DNA of 64,000 nucleotides from NCBI GenBank assembly GCA_963969495.1, contig OZ018328.1, forward strand, positions 129,216,545-129,280,544, read 5' to 3'. Under the pieces are notes generated by a model. It did no database searches. It worked only from the letters and a program-made list of their open reading frames with translations, and had not been told where the DNA came from. The stretch's first letter is position 1. The number at the start of each line of letters is the position of its first letter. The position numbers and the translations under genes are program-made. Origin of the DNA: Ceratothoa steindachneri (lineage: Eukaryota; Arthropoda; Malacostraca; Isopoda; Cymothoidae). Positions 9,249 through 19,429 of this stretch are shown piece by piece.

Positions 9249-10913
9249 CCCCAAAATTCTAGACTTAAAAGCGGACCAGCCCACCAAGTTCACCAGATTA
9301 ATGCAACCCCGGCTCCCCCGGTGGTGCAGACCCAAGCAGAAACTTCTCCCCCTCCGTCAGGCCACCAGGTAAATTTTGTTTTTGATAAAAGTTCATCGGG
9401 AACTTTGAAATATGAGGAGGGCAGCGTGGACAACTGCCGAGTATCGACTCTCGTCAGGGACACAGGATGTACGTGTTTCATCGTGTCCGACGAACTCCTC
9501 CCAGTGGCCTCTAACCACGAAAAATTTGCGGTGGTACATGACTACCTTGGGCGGGCGAACAGATTCCCCGTCGCTAGATGTTACCTGCAGTGTCAATATT
9601 ATAATGGCTGGGCTGAAGTCATTGTAGCACCCATACAATTCTGTTCCGTACTTATAGGACAGAGCCCCCAAGTAAGTTTCGACCCTGTGTTTCAGGCCGC
9701 CCTTCCTCAAGGACGAGATAAGAAAGAAGCCCAGGAGCCCGTCCCCATCAGAACCCCGATACCGTCCGATTTCTCGGAGACCCCTAACCAGGACTTTAAG
9801 ACGGCAAAAGAGGAGTGTGAATCACTAACACCCTTAGGTGATAAGGCCCAAGACAATGACACGGAGACTGTCCCTGGACCCCAAGAAAAAAAGAACCCCC
9901 AAAGCGCGCATGGAGATACCTTCGTAGAACTGGACGAAGCATCGGCGCTTGAAGAGGATTACCCCGCGGAGTCCCTTAATGTAATCCAGACAGTGTGCAT
10001 CCAACCTGATGCCGATTACCCTCCTCCTTTCCTACCAGGCAAGTCTTTAGAACCCTCTGACCTGGATAGTGACGCGCAGCTGACACCACGTCAGAAGAGT
10101 CAGCTACAAGAACTAATTAAATGGAGTCACCATTTACCCGCCCTATTAGCTCTTTTTGAGCGACTGCGTGAAAATTGCCTCACCATTGGCCCCAGCAAAT
10201 GCCATTTTGCCCACGAAACCATCAAATATTTGGGTTTCAAAATAGGACAAAGCAAGTTAGTTCCCCACGAGAACAAGATTAAGGCAATCGCCGACATGCC
10301 CCTCCCGATTACAAAGAAGCCATTAAGATCGTTCCTAGGATCAGCTTCTCCCTATCAGCGATTTGTTCCGAATTTCGCTGCAATTTCGGCCCCCCTATGC
10401 CCACTTCAAAAAAAGAATTTCCCCGATCGTTTACGTTGGAATGATGTCGCTGTTTCCCATTTTAATCAGCTCAAAAGTAAGTTCATTTCCGCCCCCCTTT
10501 TAAAGTTGCCCAACCCGGAAAAATCCTTTGGGGTTAAGACCGACGTGAGCAACGAAGGCATTGGAGGTGTACTACTTCAATACGAGGATGACGGCACGAG
10601 TCATCCAGTTGCAAATGCTAGTCGTCAATTATTACCACGCGAAGAGAGATATGCCACTAGAGAAAAGGAAGCTCTATCAATTATCTGGGTCATAGACAAA
10701 TTCAAGATGTACTTGATAGGTAAAGAATTTCAAATAGGAACCGACCACCGTTCGTTAGCCTATATTAGGTATGTGAGACACTCAAACGGCCGCATCATGC
10801 GCTGGAGTTTACTCTTGCAAGAGTATCAATTTAAAATAAATTATATCAAAGGTTCCGATAACCAGGTCGCTGACGCACTCAGTAGGAATGCGTTACCGAA
10901 TAGCGTAGAATAA
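9207..10913 (+). CDS. Deleted Gypsy pol: protease, RT remnant, RNase H
   Basis: Open for 559 codons from the Met at 9234, which is internal to the knuckle and not a true start; the frame extends upstream into Gag. Residue numbers count from that Met. A retropepsin-like protease has DTGC at 76-79. An acidic linker leads to LTPRQKSQLQELIK (283-296), the usual pre-RT segment. It then jumps to WSHHLPALLALFERLRE at 297, which in complete elements follows the YxDD box, so the RT fingers and palm are gone. Thumb and connection follow (FLGSASPYQRFVPNFA). RNase H keeps all four acidic positions: D437, E479, D504 and D547 (ADALSR). The frame stops 9 codons after ADALSR, with no integrase. It cannot polymerise DNA or integrate itself. 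Confidence 0.88.
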   Translation, partial: CFTCGVENHMSWNCPQNSRLKSGPAHQVHQINATPAPPVVQTQAETSPPPSGHQVNFVFDKSSSGTLKYEEGSVDNCRVSTLVRDTGCTCFIVSDELLPVASNHEKFAVVHDYLGRANRFPVARCYLQCQYYNGWAEVIVAPIQFCSVLIGQSPQVSFDPVFQAALPQGRDKKEAQEPVPIRTPIPSDFSETPNQDFKTAKEECESLTPLGDKAQDNDTETVPGPQEKKNPQSAHGDTFVELDEASALEEDYPAESLNVIQTVCIQPDADYPPPFLPGKSLEPSDLDSDAQLTPRQKSQLQELIKWSHHLPALLALFERLRENCLTIGPSKCHFAHETIKYLGFKIGQSKLVPHENKIKAIADMPLPITKKPLRSFLGSASPYQRFVPNFAAISAPLCPLQKKNFPDRLRWNDVAVSHFNQLKSKFISAPLLKLPNPEKSFGVKTDVSNEGIGGVLLQYEDDGTSHPVANASRQLLPREERYATREKEALSIIWVIDKFKMYLIGKEFQIGTDHRSLAYIRYVRHSNGRIMRWSLLLQEYQFKINYIKGSDNQVADALSRNALPNSVE

Positions 10914-11323
10914 TTGTATTCATAGGATTAGTATCTCCATGTAGGTATATACCGTCTTGTACGACTTAAATTAAGATTCTTTTGTAATATAATTAATTAA
11001 TGTATATGTCTGAATTTTGTAACGCTCAATGTCTAATTTTTTTGTATGTATATATATTTGTACCCATTAATTTACGTATAAATTATTTTGTCCCGTATGT
11101 ACTAATTTTATATCATTTCATTGTTCCATGCCCTTTTTTTTCTTTGATTAAGTTGTATTAAAGGTTATTTTCCCCTGTAATCTAAAGATCAAACTAATCA
11201 TATGTATTGAGGTAATACTAGTTAGGTGCAGGAAGGTACGGTTGGTACAAGAAAACGAGTTCCCCACAACGGAGCTCTATCGTTGTCCCTTCTCTCTTTT
11301 TTTTCGAAGTGACAACTTCCCCC
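10914..11323 (+). other. AT-rich spacer before polypurine tract
   Basis: About 410 bp of AT-rich DNA lies where integrase would be encoded in a complete Gypsy element. No integrase motif is visible in any frame. Confidence 0.7.
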
Positions 11324-11335
11324 GGAATGGAGGGG
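11324..11335 (+). promoter_or_regulatory. Polypurine tract
   Basis: GGAATGGAGGGG abuts the 3' LTR. This is the expected primer site for plus-strand DNA synthesis. Confidence 0.8.
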
Positions 11336-12800
11336 TGTGATAGAACGAGTTGAAGCTGCGTTAATTTCAACTCCTATCCCATATTATTTAAAACCACGAT
11401 GCTGCCCACGTGCATCTTCGATTCGAAGCTTGGAGTCTTATCACAGCTACCGGATGTCAATGTTTAAACAAGGAGGTTATCGTCCCCCCGTTCGCCCCCA
11501 TACGCCGACCTCGCCAGATTGAGTTAGGCTTATGGGCAGATAAGGCATTGTTCTCCGGCCCGGCTGTGCATTCCCTCGAAGCTCTCACTCTATTGTCCCC
11601 CCACGCCAAGGAGATGTCCTGGATATTTATATGGAAACTTTACCACTAAGATCAGATTGGAGATCCAGATTTTCGTCGCGAAACATCACCACGACCCTCT
11701 CTCCCTTTGTGCGCCAAGGGACCTCGACCTCGAGATTCACCATCACTTGTCCAGAAGGAGGACAATATTCCTTGAGTGCCAAAGTTCGAGCCCTTGCGAC
11801 GCCGAGTCCAAAAGGCTTCCCCCTTGTTGTTCAGAGGAGAACAGCATTAGAACAGCCATTGTTCGCTCGAGTCCCGTTGACAAGAAACGGTTTTCACCCT
11901 TCCCCCTTGTTGTTCAGAGGAGAACAGCACTAGAACAGCCATTGTTCTTTTGAGGCCTTCGCCAAGAAACCGTTCTCACCCTTCCCCCTTGTTGTTCAGA
12001 GGAGAACAGCTTTAGAACAGCCATTGTTCTTCGAGCCCCGTTGACAAGAAACGGTTCTCACCCTTCCCCCTTGTTGTTCAGAGGAGAACAGCATTAGAAC
12101 AGCCATTGTTCTTGAGCCCGTAGACAAGAGACGGTTCTCACCCTTCCCCCTTGTTGTTCAGAGGAGAACAACATTAGAACAACCATTGTTCTTGAGCCCG
12201 TAGACAAGAGACGGTACTCACCTTCCCTTTGTTCAGAAGAGAACAACGTAGAACAGCCATTGTTCTTCAAGCCGTTCGTCGAGAAACGGTTCTCCTTCCC
12301 AAGACGCCACGTCAGGATCTTCTTATTCCCCCCCTTCGGCTGGAACTCGCCAGCGGACCGAAATTCCTTCGCGCCACCTTCCACTGCACCACTAGTGTAA
12401 AAGTTACGTAAGCCAAACGTCACCTTTGAGTACTTAACCCTTTTGTCAATTCTATCCTGTGCTTTAAATGGTTTATCGAACCATCCCATCTCTTTAACTC
12501 TATATTTGTTTTACCTTTTTAAATCCTTTAAATCCTCGGATTAGCCGAGCCCCCACGACCCTTTCAATATTCTGTTTATGTCAATATTTTCCGTTTTTGT
12601 GTATTGTTGATAGTTATTATTAATAAAACTCTATTTTATTAATGATAGCAATATTATTATCCTTGAGCTCAGTTCCACTTCTTAAGCATATCGAAAATAC
12701 ATAATATCGGCCGCCAGACAGTAACGCACTCTAAAGATAATTAAGGAAGTTCCCTCAACGAATAGTGATATATGGTATCGTCGGGAGTCATTCTACTACA
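11336..12800 (+). repeat. 3' LTR of Gypsy-type element
   Basis: 1465 bp, begins TGTGATAG and ends TACTACA. It differs from the 5' LTR by scattered substitutions and no length change that I could detect. It carries the same ~82-bp array (about 11820-12285). CACAG follows directly at 12801-12805. Confidence 0.92.
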
Positions 12801-12805
12801 CACAG

Positions 12806-13300
12806 TTCTACACGGATTTCGTGGGAAGGTTAGTCGGCTTGACTAAGAAGACCCATAAAATGATCTTGGGCAATATGATGTAATATATTTCCTCTTAGGA
12901 GAGATTTAAAATTTTCCTAACCATATACCTCTCACTAGGACCAGTTAACTCGTTCTGATCTTTTTTATATCTTTAGGAGGGTTCATCTGCATCTCACCTT
13001 TTGGGATGGTGATGATCCAGAATATGAGACGCCGTTTACCTTAAACAGATGCCAGAGAGAAATGGAGAGAATGCATCAACGAGCTTAGGCTAGGTTCCAC
13101 TAGATTATCTAGTTGCTTTAGGGGGGGCGAATCCTGCTGTCGGTGAAATGGTGCTCGTCCACAATGAAACCCTCGGGTTAAGGGTGGAAATTGGGAAGAA
13201 AAACCGATTTGCCCATAGAAGGTCGTGGAAAGACTCGTTCTGCAACGTTACTGATAAGGTCGTAGGCCATAACAAGCACACTGTCGAAACTGTAACCATT
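12806..13300 (+). pseudogene. BEL/Pao pol relic, integrase C-terminal end
   Basis: BEL integrase resumes immediately after the Gypsy target duplication: YTDFVGRLVGLTKKTHKMIL corresponds to the WWGGFWERLVGLTKRAL motif. WDGDDPEYETPFTLN (about 12990-13050) fits DDPEPLTP. NPAVGEMVLVHNETL (13128 on) fits the C-terminal GDVVLV domain. Frameshifts occur between the pieces. The match on both sides of 6851-12805 shows that the Gypsy element entered this gene. Confidence 0.75.
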
Positions 13301-13344
13301 ATAAATTAAGGCTCAGCCATCAAACCGAACTACGGGCCACCTCT

Positions 13345-13575
13345 GACAGGCATAGTTTCACCTTCTGACCCATCTTCAGGTCAACTCCTGACAGGTATGG
13401 TCCCCTCTTCAGACCCACCTGCGAGTCAACTCTCGACACGCATGGTCTCGCCTTTGGCCCACTTTCAGATCAACTTGAGTAAAGCATGGTCTTGTCTTCG
13501 GACCCACCTGCGGATTAACTCCGGCTAGGCATGGTTTCGTTTTGATCCGACCTGAAGATCAACTTCTGCCAGACA
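13345..13575 (+). repeat. ~45-bp coding minisatellite, about 5 units
   Basis: CATGGT-type markers recur at 13351, 13396, 13441, 13484 and 13530, so the period is 43-46 bp (15 codons). The first units read as a repeating peptide around QLLTGMVSPSDPP, in frame with the BEL C-terminus; later units contain stops. It may be a variable C-terminal tail of the BEL polyprotein. Confidence 0.7.
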
Positions 13576-13639
13576 GAATCCCTCCCTCCCTCGGATCCAC
13601 CTGTGGATCTGCTTTGTGAAGGTCTTCGACCTAGCCATG

Positions 13640-14070
13640 TAGCAGTTTCTTTAGCTCAAAAATGAATACGAGAAATATTGAAATAATTTAAGGTCCGCTT
13701 GACCACTTGAAACTCACCCTTTGGTTATTATGCCACGCCCTTGTTTGTGCAGAGGTTTTTCTCCTTTAAACTTTAATGTTGTTGCCACTTCTCAGTGTGT
13801 CGGAAAATAAACCTTCCGACATAAGGACATATAATATACATTCTTCAGGTAATAAGCCTTCTTATGGATTATTGGTTTATTTCTCCCCATTATTAATTAC
13901 TAATTATATTATAAGTCCTTATCTTCGTCTCTTTTGTACGGTTGGTCAATCGAACTGGTTTGATCTAAATATATGTGGATTATGTCTGGAAAACTCTATC
14001 TAGCATTATATTGTTCGTGTAGAGTTCAACTCTGCTGTTTCTCTCTAACGATCGCTCTCGGTTTCTGTCA
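13640..14070. other. Unassigned AT-rich stretch
   Basis: No recognisable coding motif. It could include decayed BEL 3' sequence or the 5' end of the mariner that follows. Confidence 0.35.
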
Positions 14071-14970
14071 AAATGCCAGTTTGGCAAGTGTTAACGGTTA
14101 AATTGTGCAGCAAATCCATTAAGGTGTCAAAAATTTGCAAATATATTAATTTGATTAAGGTGATTACACGCTTTCATTTTCAAGCCCATAACGCAGCTAT
14201 CCATAGCATTAGGGCGGAGATTTATTTGTTCGTTTGCTGAGTAAAATAAAGTGTCTAACTACTGTAAGGCACATTTATTTACAATTCCCACTATGCAACT
14301 GGCCTTGAATAAGAACCTTCGTTACAACTCGTAAAAGGGATAAGGAGGACCCCTTTAAATCAAATGAGCTCCTAAACAAGTTGAATCATCCTTTTGAGCA
14401 GAGGACGATCTGGTTCTTTTCAGACGAAAGGAACTTCGCCCAGGACAGGTTGCACAACACCTGGAGCAACAGGTGGCTTGCCTACAATCAATGCAACGTT
14501 CCATGTATTATGAACAACAAGTTCCCCTTAACTGGGATGGTACTGTATGTGTGTCTTCAGTCAGAGTGACTTCATGCCGCCTCACAATTTGAGCAGGATC
14601 TTAAATATAATTTAGACGGCTATTTGGGGCTGCTGAAGAATGTAGTCAAACTTTGGCTGGTGAGGTTTTGTGTAAGAAGGCCATACTCCCGAAAAGGGTC
14701 AGAAATGATGGTCAGGGAATTTCTACGACTTCACCAGCGCCACTTTCTGGGCTCCGAATTCCCAGGATTTTAATACCATTGATTACTGTGTGAGGCACGG
14801 TTTAAAAAGAGACCAACCGCTGTGCCAGCAACATCATGAACAAGATTGCAGCCAAGATGAAGCTGTTTGAAGATCTTCCCAGGTGAAGAGCGAGGAAAGC
14901 AAACGGCAATATTTCTAGGCTTCTTCTGTCCGTGGTGGAAGCTGAAGGATGATACCTAATCTAATTGATA
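14071..14970 (+). pseudogene. maT-like mariner transposase relic, plus strand
   Basis: The frame 14381-14569 reads FFSDERNFAQDRLHNTW, matching the first catalytic Asp box (SDEKNFT.D...N), then NVPCIMNNKFPLTGMV. Downstream, after a stop, GYLGLLKNVVKLWLVRF and a decayed FNTIDY correspond to the rest of the catalytic core. Upstream, KVSKICKYINLIKVITR could be the helix-turn-helix, starting near the Met at 14071. The QQDSAPAH box is not readable. Terminal repeats are not identifiable. Dead copy, distinct in sequence from copies 1-3 of the other maT-like family. Confidence 0.65.
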
Positions 14971-15119
14971 TTTTTAAATTTTTAACATACATTTATTTAC
15001 ATTTATTTTTAGCTGAGATATTTAACTGGGTTTTTTGTTTGTCAAACCGTAAAATTTAGCCTTAATACTGTATATATGGTGAATTTGAGGCACAACTGAG
15101 CTCGACTTATTTATTTGAC

Positions 15120-16395
15120 ACTTTTTTATTTGGTACTCTGATGCTAAAGGCGGGAATGGCTCAACCCACGAGTTCTTACTCTATTTCTAGCTGCTGTTGA
15201 CTAGGGTGAATTCGTAAACTTGTTGGTTATCTCTTAGAATGGGATCAGTAAGTCAAGATAAAATGACAGGTATAATAATATTTTGAGGCATGCCATTCGA
15301 CTTCACCCTTTTTGAACTTACCGCCAGGTCTCGGCAAAATTCACACCGAGGCAGGACGTTGAAATTGAAGGTTACCTTCTCGCCACCTCCCCCGCCCCTT
15401 CCCACTTAGGTTGGGAGATTACTTTGTAGGTTTGCAGTGAACTGCTTTTATGGCTCCAGCTGCTGGTCGTCCGTCTTGCCCGCTAATCCCTGCCTTTGAC
15501 ACTTCACTGCAAAGAGACGCTCAGGTTGCCATGGTCGATAACGAGGGTTAGAGAAGTCCTCTCTATCTCTTCCTGTTTTGGAGAACTCCGGGTATATATG
15601 CACATCACAGATAGATTTGGTTAGACGAGACTTCGTCGAAAGGAGTGGAATTCAACGAAGCTCTCTCTCTCTCCCGAGAAGTGTGACTCACGGTCGCAAA
15701 CCACGGAAGAGCTGGACATCACACCCGTATCTTCGGGTCAGGGAGAAAAGTGTCGTGAGGCAACGTCAGCCTTTCTCAACCGCCTTCGGATCAAGGATTA
15801 GAGAAGCCGTCCTCCAAAGTTCTTCTGGTGACCTTTTGAGGACAAGAGGCCCGTTCGCTCGCTCAAGTCAAGTTTGGAGAAGTCATCCCCCACCCCCCTG
15901 TCGAATTTCGACCGGTGACCTCTTGAGAACAAGAGGCCCTATAGCTCGCTCAACCCAAGGTTGGAGAAGTCATCTCCCTCCCCTCTTCGAAGTTCGTCCG
16001 GTGACCTCTTGAGTACAAGAGGCCCGCATCTCGAAAAACACAAGTTCGAGAAAGTAGCCCCGCCCGCTGCTGGTTTGTGGCTAGCCCCCGTGAGTAATCA
16101 AGGTCACCAAGAACTCCCCCAAGTTTGCTCCGCTTAACTCTTGAAGTTCAAAGGAACTAAATGACTCACTACCCTAAATCTCCCTATTAACCATTCAATA
16201 TCCCAGGTTATCTAATTAGTATTAGGCACCTAATTCTGTCTTATTCCTGTACCCATATATAGCCATATTTATTGTTGTACCTTTTATTTAGTGTGTATTA
16301 AAAATCTATTTTTGGGGTTGTGTTTGGTATATTCCTTGGTCACGCAACTGCCGCTATCTATTCAAATCGCGCTCTTAGAACAGTAACAGTTGTCG
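15120..16395 (+). repeat. LTR-like GC-richer block
   Basis: A ~1.25-kb block, richer in GC than its neighbours, holds a tandem array (15826-16025) and ends in an AT-rich segment with TATTTAGTGTGTATTAAAAA, which resembles an LTR R/U5 region. The frame at 15578-16012 is open only because of the repeats. It may be a solo LTR or the 3' LTR of the BEL element. Exact ends are not resolved. Confidence 0.45.
15826..16025 (+). repeat. 87-bp tandem repeat, ~2.3 units
   Basis: GGTGACCTYTTGAGNACAAG recurs at about 15826, 15913 and 16000, a period of 87 bp. Each unit contains the near-palindrome CCTCTTGAGAACAAGAGG. Confidence 0.85.
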
Positions 16396-17950
16396 CCTTG
16401 TTTGACCTACCTTAGAGCCTGTGTGCGCATATTCCCGTACACTTGGCCATACTTCGACATAATAGACTGGAGGGAAAGTAGGAATAAAAAGCTTATAGTT
16501 GAAGAGTTTCTTTTCCAATTTTATTTTTTTTCTGTTTTTTCTATTGTTTTTTGGCGGTCTTTCACCCTAATTGGGTGGAGAAACACTTTTCAAATGTTAG
16601 GTTAGGTTAAGATATGTCGGGCTTAATTAGGTTAAATGAGGCTTTCTCCTATGCGATTTTCTTGTCTGGGGATATTTTCCTTGGAAGGGATCATCCTTGT
16701 TGGAAGGTGGGTTCTCGAATTCTTACAAAGGGTACCTGTTCAACCAGTCAGATTCCAGGCAGAGAAGTCAACTCAGAGAGTGATAGCAACTGTTTTGGGT
16801 GATCTCAAGGAGAAACCTAGATTAAAGGACCATCACGGATATATTTGAAAAGTGCATAGCAAGGGACTCAAAAGTTGCACAAGGTCTTATATGCAATCAA
16901 AACTATGCTGCCAATGCACTAACTCTTCAAATAAAAGAAGGCTGAACTTTATTGCCTACTTCACATGATATGCTGACGATGCCCCCATACCCATATCCGA
17001 GATCTATGTTATATTCATTTGTCCCTGTATGTTCATCTTGATTCTTTTACATATTAAAATAGGGGGCTACACTACGGAGTGGTAAGGAAAGAAAGAAAAT
17101 CTATATGAAAATCGTCATTCGAAATTAGAAAATATAAATAACTTTATGGACTGTTTTTGAGTGACTATTTTCAAGAAACGTGAAAGTTAGGCAACATGTA
17201 TATAAAATACACAGAAAAAAAATAGATAATCTGATTAAATATCGATCTTTATTTGCTAAAAAATAAATCTAAGATTTAAAACTCTATAAAAAGATAGTTA
17301 TTTCTACTAAAAAATTAGTGGTTACACAATGTGCTGTTTATACACGTATATATACTTAAGGTGTGTGGTTTTGCTTTTCCAGTTTTTTTCCTAAAACATA
17401 AATTTGGCAGCATTTTTAGAACAAAATTTTTCGTTAAAATCAAAATGTGATATATCACCCAGCTCCGAATTTTAGTCAAGCTATCATTTCAATCCCATCT
17501 TTCAAGCTGTCAAAATGTCTATCCAAATATTTGTTTAAATTTCGGGTTACTGCATCAATCAACGGGCAAATCGAATCACTTGCACTTTGTTTATTTCGTA
17601 TAATAGTTTGGTTCATTTATGTAGACATTGGGGTCTTTGCTCGTCCGTAAGTCTGTAATTTGACGTGCTTTACAACAGCAGAGGATCAGTCATATGCCCA
17701 GTTGCCGAGATCTGACAAATGTACTTTGAACATAACTTGTTTAAATCAGGAGAGGAATTTGTAGGAATTAACAGGTATATTTGAGTCTATTTCTTGCCAT
17801 GGGTGCATTGAACATGATTTACAGAATTTCAGTTTCCTGACGTATCATAACAGCTGGACTCGCAGGGGGTGTCTGGTGTAGTAGAGGTGATATTTTGAGG
17901 ATTTCGTGCCCTTCTGGCCTCAAAATCAAAGATAAATCTGCGGCTATATA
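16396..17950. other. Largely unassigned, one coding-like patch
   Basis: The frame 16614-16850 and an overlapping frame to about 16945 (FEKCIARDSKVAQGLICNQN) are compositionally protein-like but unrecognised. Joining them would need a frameshift. A GTTAGGTTAGGTT motif lies at about 16598. The remainder to 17950 is AT-rich without visible features. Confidence 0.3.
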
Positions 17951-19197
17951 TCAGGCATGGCAAAAGTCATGTTAGACTCGTTGTGATGCTCTCAAAAAAA
18001 GTCTAATTGATAGTTTTGATGGAGTTAGACACGATTTTATTGTTTTACCATATATATCTGTTTAAATTGTATTATTAATTAATGTGGCCAACCACGCTAA
18101 CAAGCACGCGCCCCAGGGGAGACATGAAGGCCGCGTACACGTTGCGGAAGAAGTCCTTCTTCATGCTGGCCCACACGCGGTTGTTGGAGGACTTCAGCTC
18201 ATCGACCTTAATGTGGCAGACCTTGCAGTCACTACGCTTGACATGCGCCCACTGTCTTTAGTCGAGGATATTGAGGTAGGAAGATTTTCACGACCAAATC
18301 TCCTTCGAACATAACTTCATGTTCGCCACTAACCACTCTTGCACGGTCTTGGTAGTGTGGGCCGGGGCACTGTCCTGCTGAAAGACGTACTCCTCCTTCT
18401 TCGTGATCTGTCTCACCCATTTGAGGACTTTAGTGGCCAAAGTGCCCCTGTAATTGCCAGCGATGAGCCTGTAACCAGCGGCATCTTCTTGTTATTCGAA
18501 GCCACGACGCCGAGCATTATCATGGAGGCCGGGTGCTTGGTCGTGCACACGTAGCGGACCTCGGAAATGTCCTGGCCGAAGTGTGCCACGCGCTCGTTCT
18601 GCTTGTTGATGACCGTGAAGGTGTTTTTCATCAAAACAAATGAGACTTCGATTGAAATGCCTCTTCGGATCATTGGGAAAGCGACGACAGCTCTCCCAAC
18701 GTTGTCCTTGTATGTGGTCGGTGATCAGAGGAGTTTCCACGCACCCAAAGCTATTGCTGCCCTACTTGACGGCCCTGCCCACCCTTGACACTGAGATGTT
18801 TTTCTTCTTTGCAAGCGCTGTCCTTTTAAGCTTAGGGTCGCTTTTGAAGGCTTCTTACAGCCAAACGGTTGACAACATGAATGTTACCTAAACGAGGTTG
18901 ATCTGAGAGTTATTTCCCGTTCTTCAGACTCTCCGCAACCCTGTGGACGGTCATCCGATTGGCGTTGAGCCGCTTGGCGATGTCGGACTTGTTGTGGCCA
19001 GCACGGAGTAGAGCAGAAATCTCGATTCTTTCCACTTCCCTCTCAATATCCCTTTACACAATGGAAAAATCGTTTTAATTTACAAGTGGTGGAAAATAGA
19101 ACATTAAGTTTGTTTGACGGAACCTTTTCTATAACACATGTAAACTGCTCGAAAGATTTTTTAAAGGTGTAACAGAACTTTTGCAAATCCCACTATC
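17950..19197 (-). mobile_element. mariner relic with transposase on minus strand
   Basis: A ~1.25-kb element. GGCAAAAGTCATGTTAGACT near 17959 resembles the complement of the right end (TTGCAAAAGTTCTGTTACAC near 19170-19190). Read from right to left the transposase shows the helix-turn-helix ISALLRAGHNKSDIAKRLNA, then SFVLMKNTFTVINKQNERVA (the first Asp of SDEKTFTV is lost), TTKHPASMIMLGVVASN, and EYVFQQDSAPAHTTKTVQEW with the second catalytic Asp. The third catalytic box (WPPQSPDLNPLD) is broken by two stops (KSSYLNILD). At least three frameshifts. The VFQQDSAPAH type places it in a maT-like group. Confidence 0.8.
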
Positions 19198-19429
19198 TTA
19201 CAAACTTTCTGACGATGACCTCTTTGGTTTTAACTTATCATAAAATATACAACAAAAATAACATGGACTGACGAAGCATAACTCAATAGTCGACAAAATG
19301 TAGACTTTCAGGAATTTTAATATCCTTATAAGGTTGGATTTTCTTTAAAGGATATCAAAGGAATATCAGACGATATCAAATTTGTAATTTAAATTTGAAT
19401 ACTATTATAAATATGCGGGATTATTTATT

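Larger units (their letters stand above)
6851..12800 (+). mobile_element. Non-autonomous Gypsy-type LTR retrotransposon
   Basis: A complete 5950-bp LTR element inserted in BEL integrase. Both LTRs are 1465 bp, begin TGTGATAG and end ACA, and differ at about 14 positions by my count. The internal region holds a short Gag-like frame (8671 on), a CCHC knuckle, and a 559-codon pol frame with protease, RT thumb/connection and RNase H. A purine tract (GGAATGGAGGGG) abuts the 3' LTR. Missing relative to a complete Gypsy element are the Gag capsid domain, the RT fingers and palm with YxDD, and all of integrase. I infer a deletion derivative mobilised in trans. The similar LTRs indicate a recent insertion. 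Confidence 0.9.

Noticed and set aside
15578..16012. 144-codon plus-strand frame
   Set aside because: Open because the 87-bp unit is a multiple of three; sits in an LTR-like block with no domain.
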